NCBI GenBank assembly: GCA_903925685.1
Contig: CAIYGI010000336.1
Span: 1-53,427, forward strand
DNA from: an uncultured bacterium
GTDB taxonomy: Bacteria; Verrucomicrobiota; Kiritimatiellia; CAIKKV01; CAIYGI01
DNA length: 53,427 nucleotides
Direction: 5' to 3'
The translations under genes and the position numbers were made by a program. The notes under the pieces were generated by a model. The model saw only the letters and a program-made list of their open reading frames with translations, was not told the origin of the DNA and made no database searches. The stretch's first letter is position 1; each line of letters starts with the position of its first letter. Positions 1-8,576 of this stretch are shown in pieces.

Positions 1-364
1 GGAATGCGAGCGGACATAATGAATATAGTGATATACCACCAATATATCGCCTGTCAAGACCAAATTGCATCTTTTTTCAGATTCATCTAGGAAATTTACA
101 CCTGCGCACTCCCTGCCCTCTCTCTACGCGCGGATCATGGTTTGCAGAACCGAGTTTTGAGCGATAATCGGGCAGTTAAGCTGCCCATTGACCCGTCGCA
201 TCGAATTGCCGACCAGGTGAACTGAACAGAGGGTTGAGTGGAGGGGGCGGCGCGGTTGGGGCAGGACGATTGTCGCCGTTGCCGCAATCATCCGCCTAGT
301 ACCCGCGATTCCAGAACGACGTTCGCGGGGGAAAACCCAAAGCGCGCATAAGAACGCCGACCTG
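1..364. other. No gene recognised; A+T-rich left edge
   Basis: The first ~110 bases are A+T-rich, unlike the rest of the window, and hold no convincing reading frame. From about 290 the frame of the next entry is already open but has no ATG and no ribosome-binding site. I see no RNA gene or terminator here. Confidence 0.4.
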
Positions 365-772
365 TTGAAGCGGTTTCTGGACATCGGTTATTCCGTTAAC
401 GACCAGACGAACGGCGGATCATCGCATGTGGAAGCGTTGCTCAGTCACATGGACAGGCCGAGTTTGTATGCCCAGGACCGCATCGACACGGATGAATCAC
501 GTGAAAAGTTGAAGATGCTGCACATGCTGATGCAGCATGGCGCGCGGTGGATTCCCATGAATCCGTCAGAGATGAAAGAAATCCGCCAGAGTCTGCGAAG
601 GATGACGCCTGATTACACCATGGAGGTGATTTGGATCATGGCTAAATACGGCGGGTGTACCCAGCAGGTGATCGAGGATCTGCTCAAAACCCCGACTATG
701 TTTGCACACATTTTCTCGCATACAGTACGGATCAACGAATTGGTTGCGCGGTTGCCGGAAGTACTGCCCTGA
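365..772 (+). pseudogene. C-terminal part of an ankyrin-type protein, 5' end lost
   Basis: The 135-residue frame begins at a weak TTG, and the same frame is open further upstream, so it looks like the tail of a longer gene. It contains ankyrin-like helical text: a LLKRFLDIGY segment near the start and a MLMQHGARW segment around residues 53-61. It ends in a conserved-looking block (TPDYTMEVIWIMAKYGG, residues ~79-95) that I associate from memory with C-termini of some bacterial ankyrin proteins. No ATG, ribosome-binding site or upstream repeats are visible in frame, so it is probably a 5'-truncated remnant. It converges with the metallophosphoesterase gene. The family link is moderate; the truncation is inferred. 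Confidence 0.5.
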
Positions 773-785
773 AATGTGGTCGGCG

Positions 786-1676
786 CTAAGTGCTTTTTGG
801 GGGCTGACCCCGTCGCTCCCCGCCGAATACGCTGTGCCGCAGGTTGGCGACGGTGTAGTCGTCCGTGATATCGAGGGTCACGTAGTGCAGGCGGTCGTTG
901 ACCTGGCCTGGTTGTAACCATGTCGTGTTTCCGATCTTCGCCACCCATTGGCCGCCGGGTTGATGCGGGGATTCGTGGATGTGGCCGCTGCAACCGAGAA
1001 GAGGCTGGTTCTCCTGGATGAACCGCAGGAGGGCGGGACTGCCGACCTGTGGACCTCTGGCGCAGATGTCCATGCCGAGTCCAGCCGGCGGTTGGTGCAC
1101 AATCCATATGGAATGGGCCATTTCGCCGGGTTGGAGTTGTGATTTCAGTCCCACCAAGTGTGCCAATAATGTAGGTTTGGCTAGCAGATATTGCCGGAGA
1201 TCGGGGATAGTGATCTCCTTCCCTGCGTCATTGAAGGTAATGCCGCGGGGGCAGAACTGGACCGGATCAGTGATCCAGTCGCCATCTGGCACGCAGTAAT
1301 GCTTGTAACCAAATGGGTAGTCCCGGACCATGTTCATGCCGCAGAACACCAGGCCGGCCTCACGGTAGACGCGTTGGTTCATGTTCACGCAGAGGTTATC
1401 GGCCTCCAAATCGTTCACCAGCGGTTCCAGGAAATGGCCGTCGTCGTTGGATAGGTACAGGAGGACGCGCGCATTGGTCTGATCCCGCAAGTCGGTTAGT
1501 AGTTCGCGCAGGTACGGGAAGAACTGGCGTTGCCGGGAGAATCCGCCGTCTTTGGGCAGAATGTCGCCAGCAATCAGGACAAATTGCGGCCGTTCCTCAG
1601 TTACGGCCGTCGCCAGTTGATTCCATTTTGACGGATGCTGGTGGAGGTCAGTTGTGATCAGCAGGTGGTGCATCAT
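786..1676 (-). CDS. Metallophosphoesterase (calcineurin-like)
   Basis: A 296-residue protein with the metal-binding motifs of the calcineurin-like phosphoesterase fold in order: D10-x-H12, GD at 37-38, N76-D77, a histidine in VHQPP at 194, and G-H-I-H at 231-234. These are the usual two-metal ligands, so it should be an active hydrolase of phosphomono- or diesters. The substrate cannot be read from sequence. There is no signal peptide, so it is cytoplasmic. The start has two adjacent ATG codons and no strong ribosome-binding site. It lies downstream of, and in the same direction as, a glycosylase-fold gene and a broken helicase gene, which suggests a decayed defence or repair cluster. Family confident, role unknown. 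Confidence 0.85.
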   Translation of the reverse strand: MMHHLLITTDLHQHPSKWNQLATAVTEERPQFVLIAGDILPKDGGFSRQRQFFPYLRELLTDLRDQTNARVLLYLSNDDGHFLEPLVNDLEADNLCVNMNQRVYREAGLVFCGMNMVRDYPFGYKHYCVPDGDWITDPVQFCPRGITFNDAGKEITIPDLRQYLLAKPTLLAHLVGLKSQLQPGEMAHSIWIVHQPPAGLGMDICARGPQVGSPALLRFIQENQPLLGCSGHIHESPHQPGGQWVAKIGNTTWLQPGQVNDRLHYVTLDITDDYTVANLRHSVFGGERRGQPPKST

Positions 1677-1724
1677 TGCCCTGTTTGGGATGTCTTTTCC
1701 ATTTCCTTTGGAGTGGGCTTTTTA

Positions 1725-2489
1725 TTAGATAATACGTGGTTTCGTTGTAGTCATCCAGGTTTCGTGCAAGGCAGCCCACTTCTCAGAATGGATTCCCAGG
1801 CGTCCGATTTGCCGGGGGTGGGCAAGCGGTAGAAGTTTGATCTGGCGGTCCCCGAGTTGGAACGGATGCAGTTGTCCGTAGCGTTCGACGTCATCGCCAT
1901 AGTCGGCGAGCCGACGTTTCGTGCCGAAAAGTGGGGCGGCAAAGAATTGCAGCGGTTTGTCGCCTAGCGTGATGAGAATGGTGGCGGTTGAGGCGGTCAG
2001 TTCGGCACGGATCTCGTCGCGGCGAGTATCATCTGCAAGGCAATCTGGAACTTCGGGCCAATCCGGAATGGGGAGACCTTCCCGTTTCAGCGCCTTCTTT
2101 TGACCAGGATTCATGCAACTGTATGGGACTAGATCGCAGAGCCATGCGTCGGCCCTGGAGATGCGGAGTGGTGCGAGAATATCGCTGTCGAGTGTTTTTC
2201 CAGATGGTCCGTTGAACTTTCCGTCGGCGGGTTCAAGGCAACCTGTGTTGTTCGGTGGTGCAATCTTGGCAATGATTGCAGCGGCGCCTTTGCCCGTCCA
2301 GAATATTTCGGGTTCTGAAGCCACCGCTAGTGCCGTGATGCGTGGTTTTTTGCAGTTTTGGCAGAACCAGCAGGCATGCACGGCGCTAGCGTAAACGCCG
2401 AGGACGAAGACCCTTTTGTTGGGAGTGCAATCGGTTTGTTTGACGATCTGAATGGGCTGACCGGAAGGAAAGGTGCCGATGGTTTTCAT
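1725..2489 (-). CDS. Uracil-DNA-glycosylase-fold protein
   Basis: A 254-residue protein that resembles the uracil-DNA glycosylase superfamily. It has a VFVLGVYASA strand near residue 27, an ITLGDKPL segment at 173-180 where the family has its LGxxA strand, and a LAHP motif at 222-225 where the family has its HPS loop. A CWFCQNC cluster at 40-46 could bind a metal or an Fe-S cluster. A good ribosome-binding site (GGAG, four bases before the ATG) supports the start. It is downstream of the truncated helicase gene and upstream of the phosphoesterase gene, all on the same strand. A base-repair or nucleotide-sensing role is inferred; the active-site water-activating residue is not obvious, so catalysis is uncertain. 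Confidence 0.5.
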   Translation of the reverse strand: MKTIGTFPSGQPIQIVKQTDCTPNKRVFVLGVYASAVHACWFCQNCKKPRITALAVASEPEIFWTGKGAAAIIAKIAPPNNTGCLEPADGKFNGPSGKTLDSDILAPLRISRADAWLCDLVPYSCMNPGQKKALKREGLPIPDWPEVPDCLADDTRRDEIRAELTASTATILITLGDKPLQFFAAPLFGTKRRLADYGDDVERYGQLHPFQLGDRQIKLLPLAHPRQIGRLGIHSEKWAALHETWMTTTKPRII

Positions 2490-2500
2490 GTGACTCCTAG

Positions 2501-3028
2501 TTAGCGACGCGAACGCGAAAGTATCATGGCTATTTCAGGCGTTGCCGTCTCCGCAGTCATACCTTCACAGGCGATCCGACAGCGAATCCAGTCCGCGCAC
2601 TCGCGGGCAACGCGCTTCTGCTCAAGGGTATTGACGAGATGGAGACCGGCGGGGTCAATCAGGAACGCCTTTTTCTCCGTGCGGTCTGGATCGAGTGCGT
2701 TGATGAAGCGCGGTTCGCCGAACAGGAAGTCTAGGTGGTCAATACGTGAGAGGCGATCCTTCAGCGCGTCGAAGGCGTAGATGGTGAAGTAGGCCGAAAC
2801 AACGGAAAGGCGGGAATTAACGGCGATTTTAGCCCGCAGGAAATCCCCCGCGGTTCCGCGACGGTAGTTATCGCGAATGCCGGAGGCCACGGGGGATGCC
2901 GATGGGGTCGGCGATACATCTTGCTTTTCGCTCTTCAGTGGCTTGCTCACAATTGCATTTAATATACTCATGCCGGTAGGTTCAGTCCAGACAATGTCAG
3001 GGCGAACCCAGGGCAAACGCATCATCAT
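2501..3028 (-). pseudogene. N-terminal stump of a PLD-domain helicase
   Basis: The 175-residue frame starts either at the ATG run at 3028 or at the ATG at 2971. From about residue 50 it reads like the N-terminal phospholipase-D-like domain of large defence-type helicases: IRDNYRRGTAGDFL, then SVVSAYFTIYAFDAL, then LDFLFGEPRF. It stops soon after WIRCRI, where full-length relatives continue into the catalytic HxK motif and a helicase of several hundred residues. None of that follows; the next gene starts twelve bases downstream. I read it as a truncated gene left by deletion. The family assignment is from memory of these proteins; the missing helicase part is seen directly. Confidence 0.55.
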
Positions 3029-3069
3029 AATGAGCCGCAGATATGTAACCCGAAAACCGCAAATTGAAG

Positions 3070-3195
3070 AATAATGGGCGCGAATTCGTTGACGCAGAAA
3101 GGCGCAAAGACGTAAAGAAGGCTTTCTTGAGTTAAAACCAAAAACCGCTTTTCTTTGCGTCTTCGCGCCTTTGCGTCAAATCTTCCGCTCTTTCC
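3070..3195. repeat. Interspersed inverted repeat, TTTGCGTC family, copy 1
   Basis: The left arm begins around GAATTCGTTGACGCA and is rich in GCGCAAAGACG; the right arm is its rough complement, ending CGCCTTTGCGTCAAATC. The same element recurs at about 8380-8495 and 50797-50960, so it is a dispersed family rather than a local hairpin. The rest of 3029-3295 shows nothing else I can name. Confidence 0.8.
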
Positions 3196-3295
3196 GTAAT
3201 CCATGGTTAACTCGATTACATCGAAATTCATGATGCGTTCGCCCTGAGGGCGAACCGCTTGATCGCACCGGCCACTATTTGGTAAGGTGCTTTGC

Positions 3296-3445
3296 ATGAA
3301 AAGCCACGAGGATGTTGACCAACGCAGTCTTGCTCTTGCCCGATCCATTGTCGCGCTCATTGACGCGGATTTGGATCGCAAGGGACCAGCCATCAATGCC
3401 GGTAACCGTTTGCAGTCCGCCCTCTCCGGCCAACTGCCGCCTTGA
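3296..3445 (+). CDS. Possible 49-residue small protein
   Basis: ATG at 3296 is preceded by TAAGGTG eight bases upstream. The 49-residue product is charged and helical (HEDVDQRSLALARSIVALID at residues 4-23) and reads like the first line of a cytoplasmic protein that then stops early. It could be a genuine small protein or a truncated gene start. It ends about 80 bases before the peptidase start below. I do not recognise the family. Confidence 0.35.
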   Translation: MKSHEDVDQRSLALARSIVALIDADLDRKGPAINAGNRLQSALSGQLPP

Positions 3446-3527
3446 ATGGATGATAAACGGAAAAAGCAGGGCTTTGTTTCGTCAGCACGAAATGACGGTG
3501 CTGAGCAGGTCCGAACTGAAAACCAAC

Positions 3528-6275
3528 ATGACCACACCCAATACCAAAATAACTTGCGCCAACCGTCCCGAATTGCTCGCCCCGGCGGGCGAACCTTCCT
3601 CCGCGTGGGCGGCGCTGCATTACGGGGCCGACGCCATTTATCTGGGCTTGTCGCGTTTTTCGGCCCGCGCGGAGGCGGTCAATGTCACGCCTGACGAATT
3701 AACGCGCATTTGCGCCGCCGCGCATGCCGCCGTGCCGCGGCGCAGGGTTTACGTCACGCTTAACACGCTGGTGACCAATGCCGAACTGCCCGCCGTGGCC
3801 GGGGCGCTGGCCGATGCCGCCGAGGCCGGCGCCGACGCGGCGATCGTCCAGGATATGGGCGTCGCCCGTCTGGCCCAGCGCCACTTTCCGGAACTGCGCC
3901 TGCACGCCAGCACGCAAATGGCGATCCACAACCTGGCCGGAGCCCGCGCCGCGCGCGATTTCGGCTTCCAGCGCGTCACGCTGGCCCGCGAACTCAGCCT
4001 CGACGAGATTCGCAAGATCGCCTCCGAGAGCGGCGTCGAGGTCGAGGTTTTTCTCCATGGCGCCCTTTGTTACAGCTACAGCGGCTTGTGCTTTTTCTCG
4101 TCGTTGCTGCGCGGCCGCAGCGGCAACCGCGGGCGCTGCCTTTATCCCTGTCGCGACCTCTTCATGCCGGCCAACGGCGCCGCCGGCGCGCTGCCTTATT
4201 CCATGAAGGATCTGGCGCTGCCCGATCTGGTTGACGAACTTGCCGCGGCGGGTGTCGCCAGTCTCAAGATCGAGGGCCGTAAGAAAAGCGCACTCTATGT
4301 CGCCGCCGTGGTGTCACTCTACCGCGGGTGCCTGGACCACACCCTTTCGGCCGCCGCGCGCACGGCCCGCGCGGCCGATGTGCGCACGGTCTTCAGCCGT
4401 CCTTGGACAGAGTTGTACCTGCGCGGACGGAGCGCGGCACAGGTGGTGGACCGCAACACCGTCGGGCACCGCGGCGCCGCCATCGGCCGCGTGGAGCAGA
4501 TCCAGAGCATGCCGGGCCGCGGTGGTCCGGCGCACGCCGATTCGCGCGCCCCCGCAACTTCACACGCTTTCTCCCGGCCCGCGGCCTCCGCCTATGCGCG
4601 CACGCCGCAGTCCGGGCCGGGCCAGGGCCAGGAACGCTGGCTGATATTCAGTTCCGCGCGCCGCCTGGAGGTGCATGACGGCATTCAGGTGGATCTGCCT
4701 GAGGCCGAGCGGCCGTACGGTTTCGCTATCGAAGCGCTGCGCCCATGCCCGGCGACCACGCCCACGCGTCCCGTGCGCCGCCTGCGCGCGCGCGCACAGG
4801 CGCCTTCGCCGCTGCCGCCGCGTCCCGGCAAACTGTGTTTCGAAACCCCCGCTGGCGCGCGGGTCGCCGTCCGCCTGCCCGCCGACGCCCCGGCATTACC
4901 CGTCGGCGCCGCGCTCTACTGCTCTTCGTCGCAGGAGGTCAAGCAGCGCTACCGCGTGCCCACACCCTCCGCGGAAGTCACCAAGGCCCGCCGCGACGTG
5001 GCGATCAAGGTTGCCGTTGCCGCCGACGGCGTGACCGCCACGGCAGTACACGTTCTGGCGGACGGAACCACAACGCTTTCCGTTCAAGCCGCGCAACCCG
5101 GCCGCCTGCAGCCGGGACGCGACCCGGCGGCCATGGCGCAAACGCTGCGCGCCGCCTTTGAACGGCTGGGCGACACAGCCTTTCGTCTGACCGGACTTAC
5201 GGCCGCGAATCCGCATGATCTGTTCGTGCCGATTTCGCACCTCAACGCCCTGCGGCGCGATCTGATGCGCCTGCTGGACGAAGCCTGGCAGAACGCCTGG
5301 CGCCAGCGGCGGAAGGCTTGCGCCGCGGATCTGGCCCCTGCCGCCACTGCCGCCGCGACGATTGAGTCGGCAAAAACGGTCGGGACGGCGCCCGACCCTC
5401 CAGAATATAAAATGGAGGGACGGCCTCCGTGCCGTCCGCTGGCGCCATGCAAGATGCTTTGGAGTCTGCGGATCGATCGTCGCGCCGTCCTGAATGCCTT
5501 TCAGGAGGAAGACTGGCGCGACATTGAACAGGTCGTCGTCAGCGTGATCGCCGATCCGCTCGACATCCTGCGCGCCGGACTGACCACGCTGGCGGATCAT
5601 GTCGGACGCGAACGCATTTGCCTGGCGCTGCCGACGATAACCCGCGTCTGGGAAGAGGCCGAGTTGCGCCGTCGTCTGGCGGCGCTCTGGGCCGACGGCT
5701 GGCGCGCCTGGGAAGGCGCCAATCTCGATGCGTTCACGCGTTTGCGCAAATTGGGCGCCACGACCTGGAACGCCGACTGGACGCTCTACGCCACCAACCG
5801 GCTGGCGGCCCGTCAATGGCTCGAACGCGGCGCCTCGGGGCTGGTGCTTTCGGTGGAGGATGGCCGCGAAAACATCGCGTCGCTCCTGGCCGAGTTCGCC
5901 GACCGCGCCGCGGTGATCGTCTATCAAGACACGCCGTTGTTCATCTCGGAAACCTGCGCGCGCAGCGTGCCGTGTCCCCGGTGCGGCGCGCCAAACGACT
6001 GTGCGGGGGCCGACGACCGGATCACCTCCGCCCACGGCGAACGCGTCCGCGTGCTGACCCATCAGGGCCGTTCCATCACTATCAGTGAAACACCATATTG
6101 TCTGGGCGGCCGGCTTGCCGAACTGGCTCGCTTCGGCGCCCGCCGTTTGCGCGTGGAATTCGCCCACCGCCACTACGCCGCCGATGAAGCGCTAAAAATC
6201 TGGCGCACCCTGCGCGCCGGCCACTCCCCCTCAATCCCAACCCACGAGGGCAATTGGGAGCGGGGGATAGTTTAG
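3528..6275 (+). CDS. U32 family peptidase (YhbU/RlhA type)
   Basis: About 915 residues if started at the ATG at 3528, which begins just ahead of the conserved ELLAPAGE motif (residues ~14-21); the open frame extends further upstream without family similarity. It has the U32 hallmarks: HYGADAIYLG, an SxxxMAIHN-type strand, and the cysteine-rich CYSYSGLC...GNRGRC segment near residue 185, followed by a SLKIEGRKK signature. Relatives act in collagenase-like proteolysis or in tRNA/rRNA hydroxylation; which applies is unknown. Two stretches look extra: a proline/alanine-rich linker (~4515-4625) and a palindromic DNA repeat translated in frame at 5378-5438. Its stop overlaps the stop of the convergent hydE gene. 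Confidence 0.85.
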   Translation: MTTPNTKITCANRPELLAPAGEPSSAWAALHYGADAIYLGLSRFSARAEAVNVTPDELTRICAAAHAAVPRRRVYVTLNTLVTNAELPAVAGALADAAEAGADAAIVQDMGVARLAQRHFPELRLHASTQMAIHNLAGARAARDFGFQRVTLARELSLDEIRKIASESGVEVEVFLHGALCYSYSGLCFFSSLLRGRSGNRGRCLYPCRDLFMPANGAAGALPYSMKDLALPDLVDELAAAGVASLKIEGRKKSALYVAAVVSLYRGCLDHTLSAAARTARAADVRTVFSRPWTELYLRGRSAAQVVDRNTVGHRGAAIGRVEQIQSMPGRGGPAHADSRAPATSHAFSRPAASAYARTPQSGPGQGQERWLIFSSARRLEVHDGIQVDLPEAERPYGFAIEALRPCPATTPTRPVRRLRARAQAPSPLPPRPGKLCFETPAGARVAVRLPADAPALPVGAALYCSSSQEVKQRYRVPTPSAEVTKARRDVAIKVAVAADGVTATAVHVLADGTTTLSVQAAQPGRLQPGRDPAAMAQTLRAAFERLGDTAFRLTGLTAANPHDLFVPISHLNALRRDLMRLLDEAWQNAWRQRRKACAADLAPAATAAATIESAKTVGTAPDPPEYKMEGRPPCRPLAPCKMLWSLRIDRRAVLNAFQEEDWRDIEQVVVSVIADPLDILRAGLTTLADHVGRERICLALPTITRVWEEAELRRRLAALWADGWRAWEGANLDAFTRLRKLGATTWNADWTLYATNRLAARQWLERGASGLVLSVEDGRENIASLLAEFADRAAVIVYQDTPLFISETCARSVPCPRCGAPNDCAGADDRITSAHGERVRVLTHQGRSITISETPYCLGGRLAELARFGARRLRVEFAHRHYAADEALKIWRTLRAGHSPSIPTHEGNWERGIV
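5378..5438. repeat. Palindromic repeat inserted in frame within the U32 gene
   Basis: CCCTCCA (5396-5402) and TGGAGGG (5413-5419) form the core hairpin around an A+T-rich loop, and GGACGG (5383-5388) pairs with CCGTCC (5432-5437). The segment keeps the reading frame and adds residues such as KMEGRPPCRP to the protein. It looks like a small mobile palindrome tolerated inside a coding sequence. Confidence 0.6.
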
Positions 6276-7342
6276 TCAGTCAAAGCGCCAGTTTCCGATG
6301 GCGCCTCCTGAGTGCGGCGGGAGTGGCCGGGGCCGCTGCCGATGGTGCGGCCCAAGGCTTGGACACGCATGATCACGCACTGGGCGCATTGCTCGCCGGT
6401 TTCGTTCAGGCATGGCTTGCCGGGATAGAGTTGATAATCCGCGCGATATTGCGCCGGCGTGCTGTTGGGCATGAAGACATTTGCGCCGCGCTGCAGGCAC
6501 CAATTGCGGCCCTCGCCTGGAAAGACGGCGTCGTAGGCCGTGGTGGCCGGGATATGCGCCTTCGGGTTAAAGAGGCGCAAGACGGCCAGCGCCCGGAAAA
6601 ACATATCCGGGTCGTCATGGTAGGCGTTGCGTTCGCCGGCCATGGGCGTGTCGGGATGAACGATGAACGGTCCGATGCCGATCATGTCCAGTTGCAACTT
6701 CCGGCAAAGCAGGATGTTGGCGGAGAGCACGGCGGGCGTCTCGCCCGGCACGCCGATCATGAAACCGCTGCCGACCTGCACGCCCAGATCGCGCATGGTC
6801 GTCAAACACGCCAGACGTTCCTCCAGCGTGCAGTCGGGGTGCAGACGCGCGAACAGGCGCGCATCGCTGGTTTCGAAGCGCAGCAGGTAACGGTCCAGGC
6901 CGCACTCGCGCCAGTAGCGGTACACTTCAGGCGGCCGGTTGCCGACGGAGAGTGTCACCGCCAGCGGGGTTTCGCGTTTGATTCGTTGGATCAGCGCGCC
7001 CAGCTCCTTGTCGCCGAAGGCTTCCGATTCGCCGGACTGCAACACGATCGTTGTCTGTTGGGACTCGGGCAGGCACCGGGCCACCTCCAGAATCTCGTCC
7101 TCGTTCATGGTGTAACGGCGGATCTTGCGGTTAGAGGCGCGGATGCCGCAGTAGCAACAGTCGTTCGCGCAGACATTGGAAAACTCCACGATGCCCCGCA
7201 GGAACACCGTATCGCTCATGTGCTCCCGGCGCACGGCGTCCGCGCGGGCATAGAGCGCCTCCAACTCCGGTCCCTGCGCCGATAGCAATCGCAACGCGTC
7301 GGCATCGGACGGCATCTGGTATGACTTGGTGCTATTTAACAT
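6272..7342 (-). CDS. hydE: [FeFe]-hydrogenase maturase HydE (radical SAM)
   Basis: Radical-SAM protein with the CxxxCxxC cluster ligands in NVCANDCCYCGIR near residue 60, followed by GFMIGVPGET and the IGPFIVHPDTP segment typical of HydE. Family members take part in making the organic part of the [FeFe]-hydrogenase H-cluster together with HydF and HydG, which are not in this window. The ATG at 7342 is six bases from the stop of bioB, so the two are transcribed together; a TTG two codons upstream is an alternative start. Length (~356 residues) fits the family. PylB and other BioB relatives are alternatives, but the C-terminal motifs favour HydE. It implies the cell carries an [FeFe]-hydrogenase elsewhere. 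Confidence 0.85.
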   Translation of the reverse strand: MLNSTKSYQMPSDADALRLLSAQGPELEALYARADAVRREHMSDTVFLRGIVEFSNVCANDCCYCGIRASNRKIRRYTMNEDEILEVARCLPESQQTTIVLQSGESEAFGDKELGALIQRIKRETPLAVTLSVGNRPPEVYRYWRECGLDRYLLRFETSDARLFARLHPDCTLEERLACLTTMRDLGVQVGSGFMIGVPGETPAVLSANILLCRKLQLDMIGIGPFIVHPDTPMAGERNAYHDDPDMFFRALAVLRLFNPKAHIPATTAYDAVFPGEGRNWCLQRGANVFMPNSTPAQYRADYQLYPGKPCLNETGEQCAQCVIMRVQALGRTIGSGPGHSRRTQEAPSETGALTD

Positions 7343-7348
7343 GTCCAA

Positions 7349-8335
7349 CTACCTGTCCACCCCTTCAAGCACAAAACCGGCCTCAGCGATCATGGCACGA
7401 TCCTTGGCCAGTCCCTGGCCGCCCGTTGTCAGGTACCCGCGCGTGAACATGGAGTCGGCCGCGAAAAGTGCCAGGGGCTGCATGATGCCGAGGCAGGCCT
7501 CGCGGCCGCCCGCCACGCGGATTTCCCGGTCCGGTAAGACCAGGCGCAGCATGGCCAGGATGCGCAGGCACTCGGCGGGTTTCAGGCGCGGCTGCCCCGC
7601 CAGGGCCGTGTGCGGGCGGGGGTCGAGAAAATTTACCGGCACGGCGTCGCTGCCGGCCGCGCTCAAGGCAAAGGCAAGTTCGATCCGGTCCTCAAGCGTC
7701 TCGCCCAGGCCGAAGAGACATCCGCTGCATAATTCCAGTCCGGCCTTCTTGACGATCTTGGTCGTTGCCAGGCGATCGGCGTAACTATGGGTCGTGCAGA
7801 TTTCAGGAAAAAAACGCTGAGAAGTTTCCAGATTGTGGTTGTAGCGGTCCAGGCCGGCGCGCGCAAGTTCGCCGGCCTGGGCCGCGGTCAGCAGACCGAG
7901 CGAGGCGCAGGTGCGAATCGGCAGCTCCGCCCGGATGCGGCGCACGGCTTCGCAGAGGCGCTCCAATTCGGCGTTCGAAGGCGCTCGTCCGCTGGTGACG
8001 ATGCAGTATCGGAACGCGCCGGCGCGGCTGGCCTTGCGGGCGCCCTGCACGATGGCGCTGACCGATTTGAGGGGATATACCGGCGCGCCCGCGGCGTCCG
8101 CCGACTGTCCGCAATAGCGGCAGTTTTCGGTACACATGCCGCACTTGGCGTTCTCGATCACATGCAGCCGCACGCGCCGCCCGAAATGGCGGAGGCGGAC
8201 GCGGAAGGCGGCATGGAGCACCGCGAGCAACTCGTCGTCGCCGGATTTCAGCACCGCCCTGGCCTCGCGGCGCGTGATGGCTTGGCCGGACAGAACGCGA
8301 TCGGATAGAAGATCGAAGTTGTTTGTTTTTTGCAT
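7349..8335 (-). CDS. bioB: Biotin synthase
   Basis: Radical-SAM enzyme that inserts sulfur into dethiobiotin. The cluster motif CTENCRYC is at residues 68-75, followed by SxGLL, the YNHNLETS motif that contacts substrate, a CSGCLFGLGET block, an NFLDPRP segment in place of the usual NFLxPxxGTPL, and RVAGGRE with the arginine that binds the [2Fe-2S] cluster. The start is placed at ATG 8335 because homology begins there; the open frame upstream runs into a repeat. Length ~328 residues is normal. It lies directly upstream of hydE. No other biotin genes are in the window. Confidence 0.9.
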   Translation of the reverse strand: MQKTNNFDLLSDRVLSGQAITRREARAVLKSGDDELLAVLHAAFRVRLRHFGRRVRLHVIENAKCGMCTENCRYCGQSADAAGAPVYPLKSVSAIVQGARKASRAGAFRYCIVTSGRAPSNAELERLCEAVRRIRAELPIRTCASLGLLTAAQAGELARAGLDRYNHNLETSQRFFPEICTTHSYADRLATTKIVKKAGLELCSGCLFGLGETLEDRIELAFALSAAGSDAVPVNFLDPRPHTALAGQPRLKPAECLRILAMLRLVLPDREIRVAGGREACLGIMQPLALFAADSMFTRGYLTTGGQGLAKDRAMIAEAGFVLEGVDR

Positions 8336-8379
8336 GGCAACTAAGCAGGCAGGGAGGGTTCGGGGTTTAGGGTGGAGGG

Positions 8380-8495
8380 GTGCAAATTCATTGACGCAAA
8401 GGCGCAAAGGCGCAAAGAATACGTTTTTTAGTTAACCAAAAGGTCCCTTTTTTATTGGCGTTTTGGCGCCTTTGCGTCGAATCTTCTTCTTTCGT
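8380..8495. repeat. Interspersed inverted repeat, TTTGCGTC family, copy 2
   Basis: Left arm TTGACGCAAAGGCGCAAAGG, right arm GGCGCCTTTGCGTC, with an A+T-rich centre. It matches the copies near 3070 and 50797 and sits between the divergently placed upstream end of bioB and the 3' end of larE. Confidence 0.8.
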
Positions 8496-8537
8496 TACTA
8501 AACTCTCGTGGCGGTTTCGTACAGTTTTTCGCTGTGT

Positions 8538-8576
8538 TTCCTTTAGCCTAACAGTCTACAGCCTAACAGCCTGAAC
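8538..8576. repeat. Short repeat, AGCCTAACAG family
   Basis: Contains AGCCTAACAG twice in slightly different form (TAGCCTAACAGTCTACAGCC then TAACAGCCTG). A reverse-complement relative lies at 48189-48222. It overlaps the last codons of larE. Confidence 0.5.

Noticed and set aside
124-384. Minus-strand 86-residue frame at the left edge
   Set aside because: No start signal, no motif, and it overlaps the ankyrin-type frame; probably chance.
4896-6173. Long antisense frame in the U32 gene
   Set aside because: Low-complexity Arg/Ala/Gly text, no ribosome-binding site and no recognisable domain.
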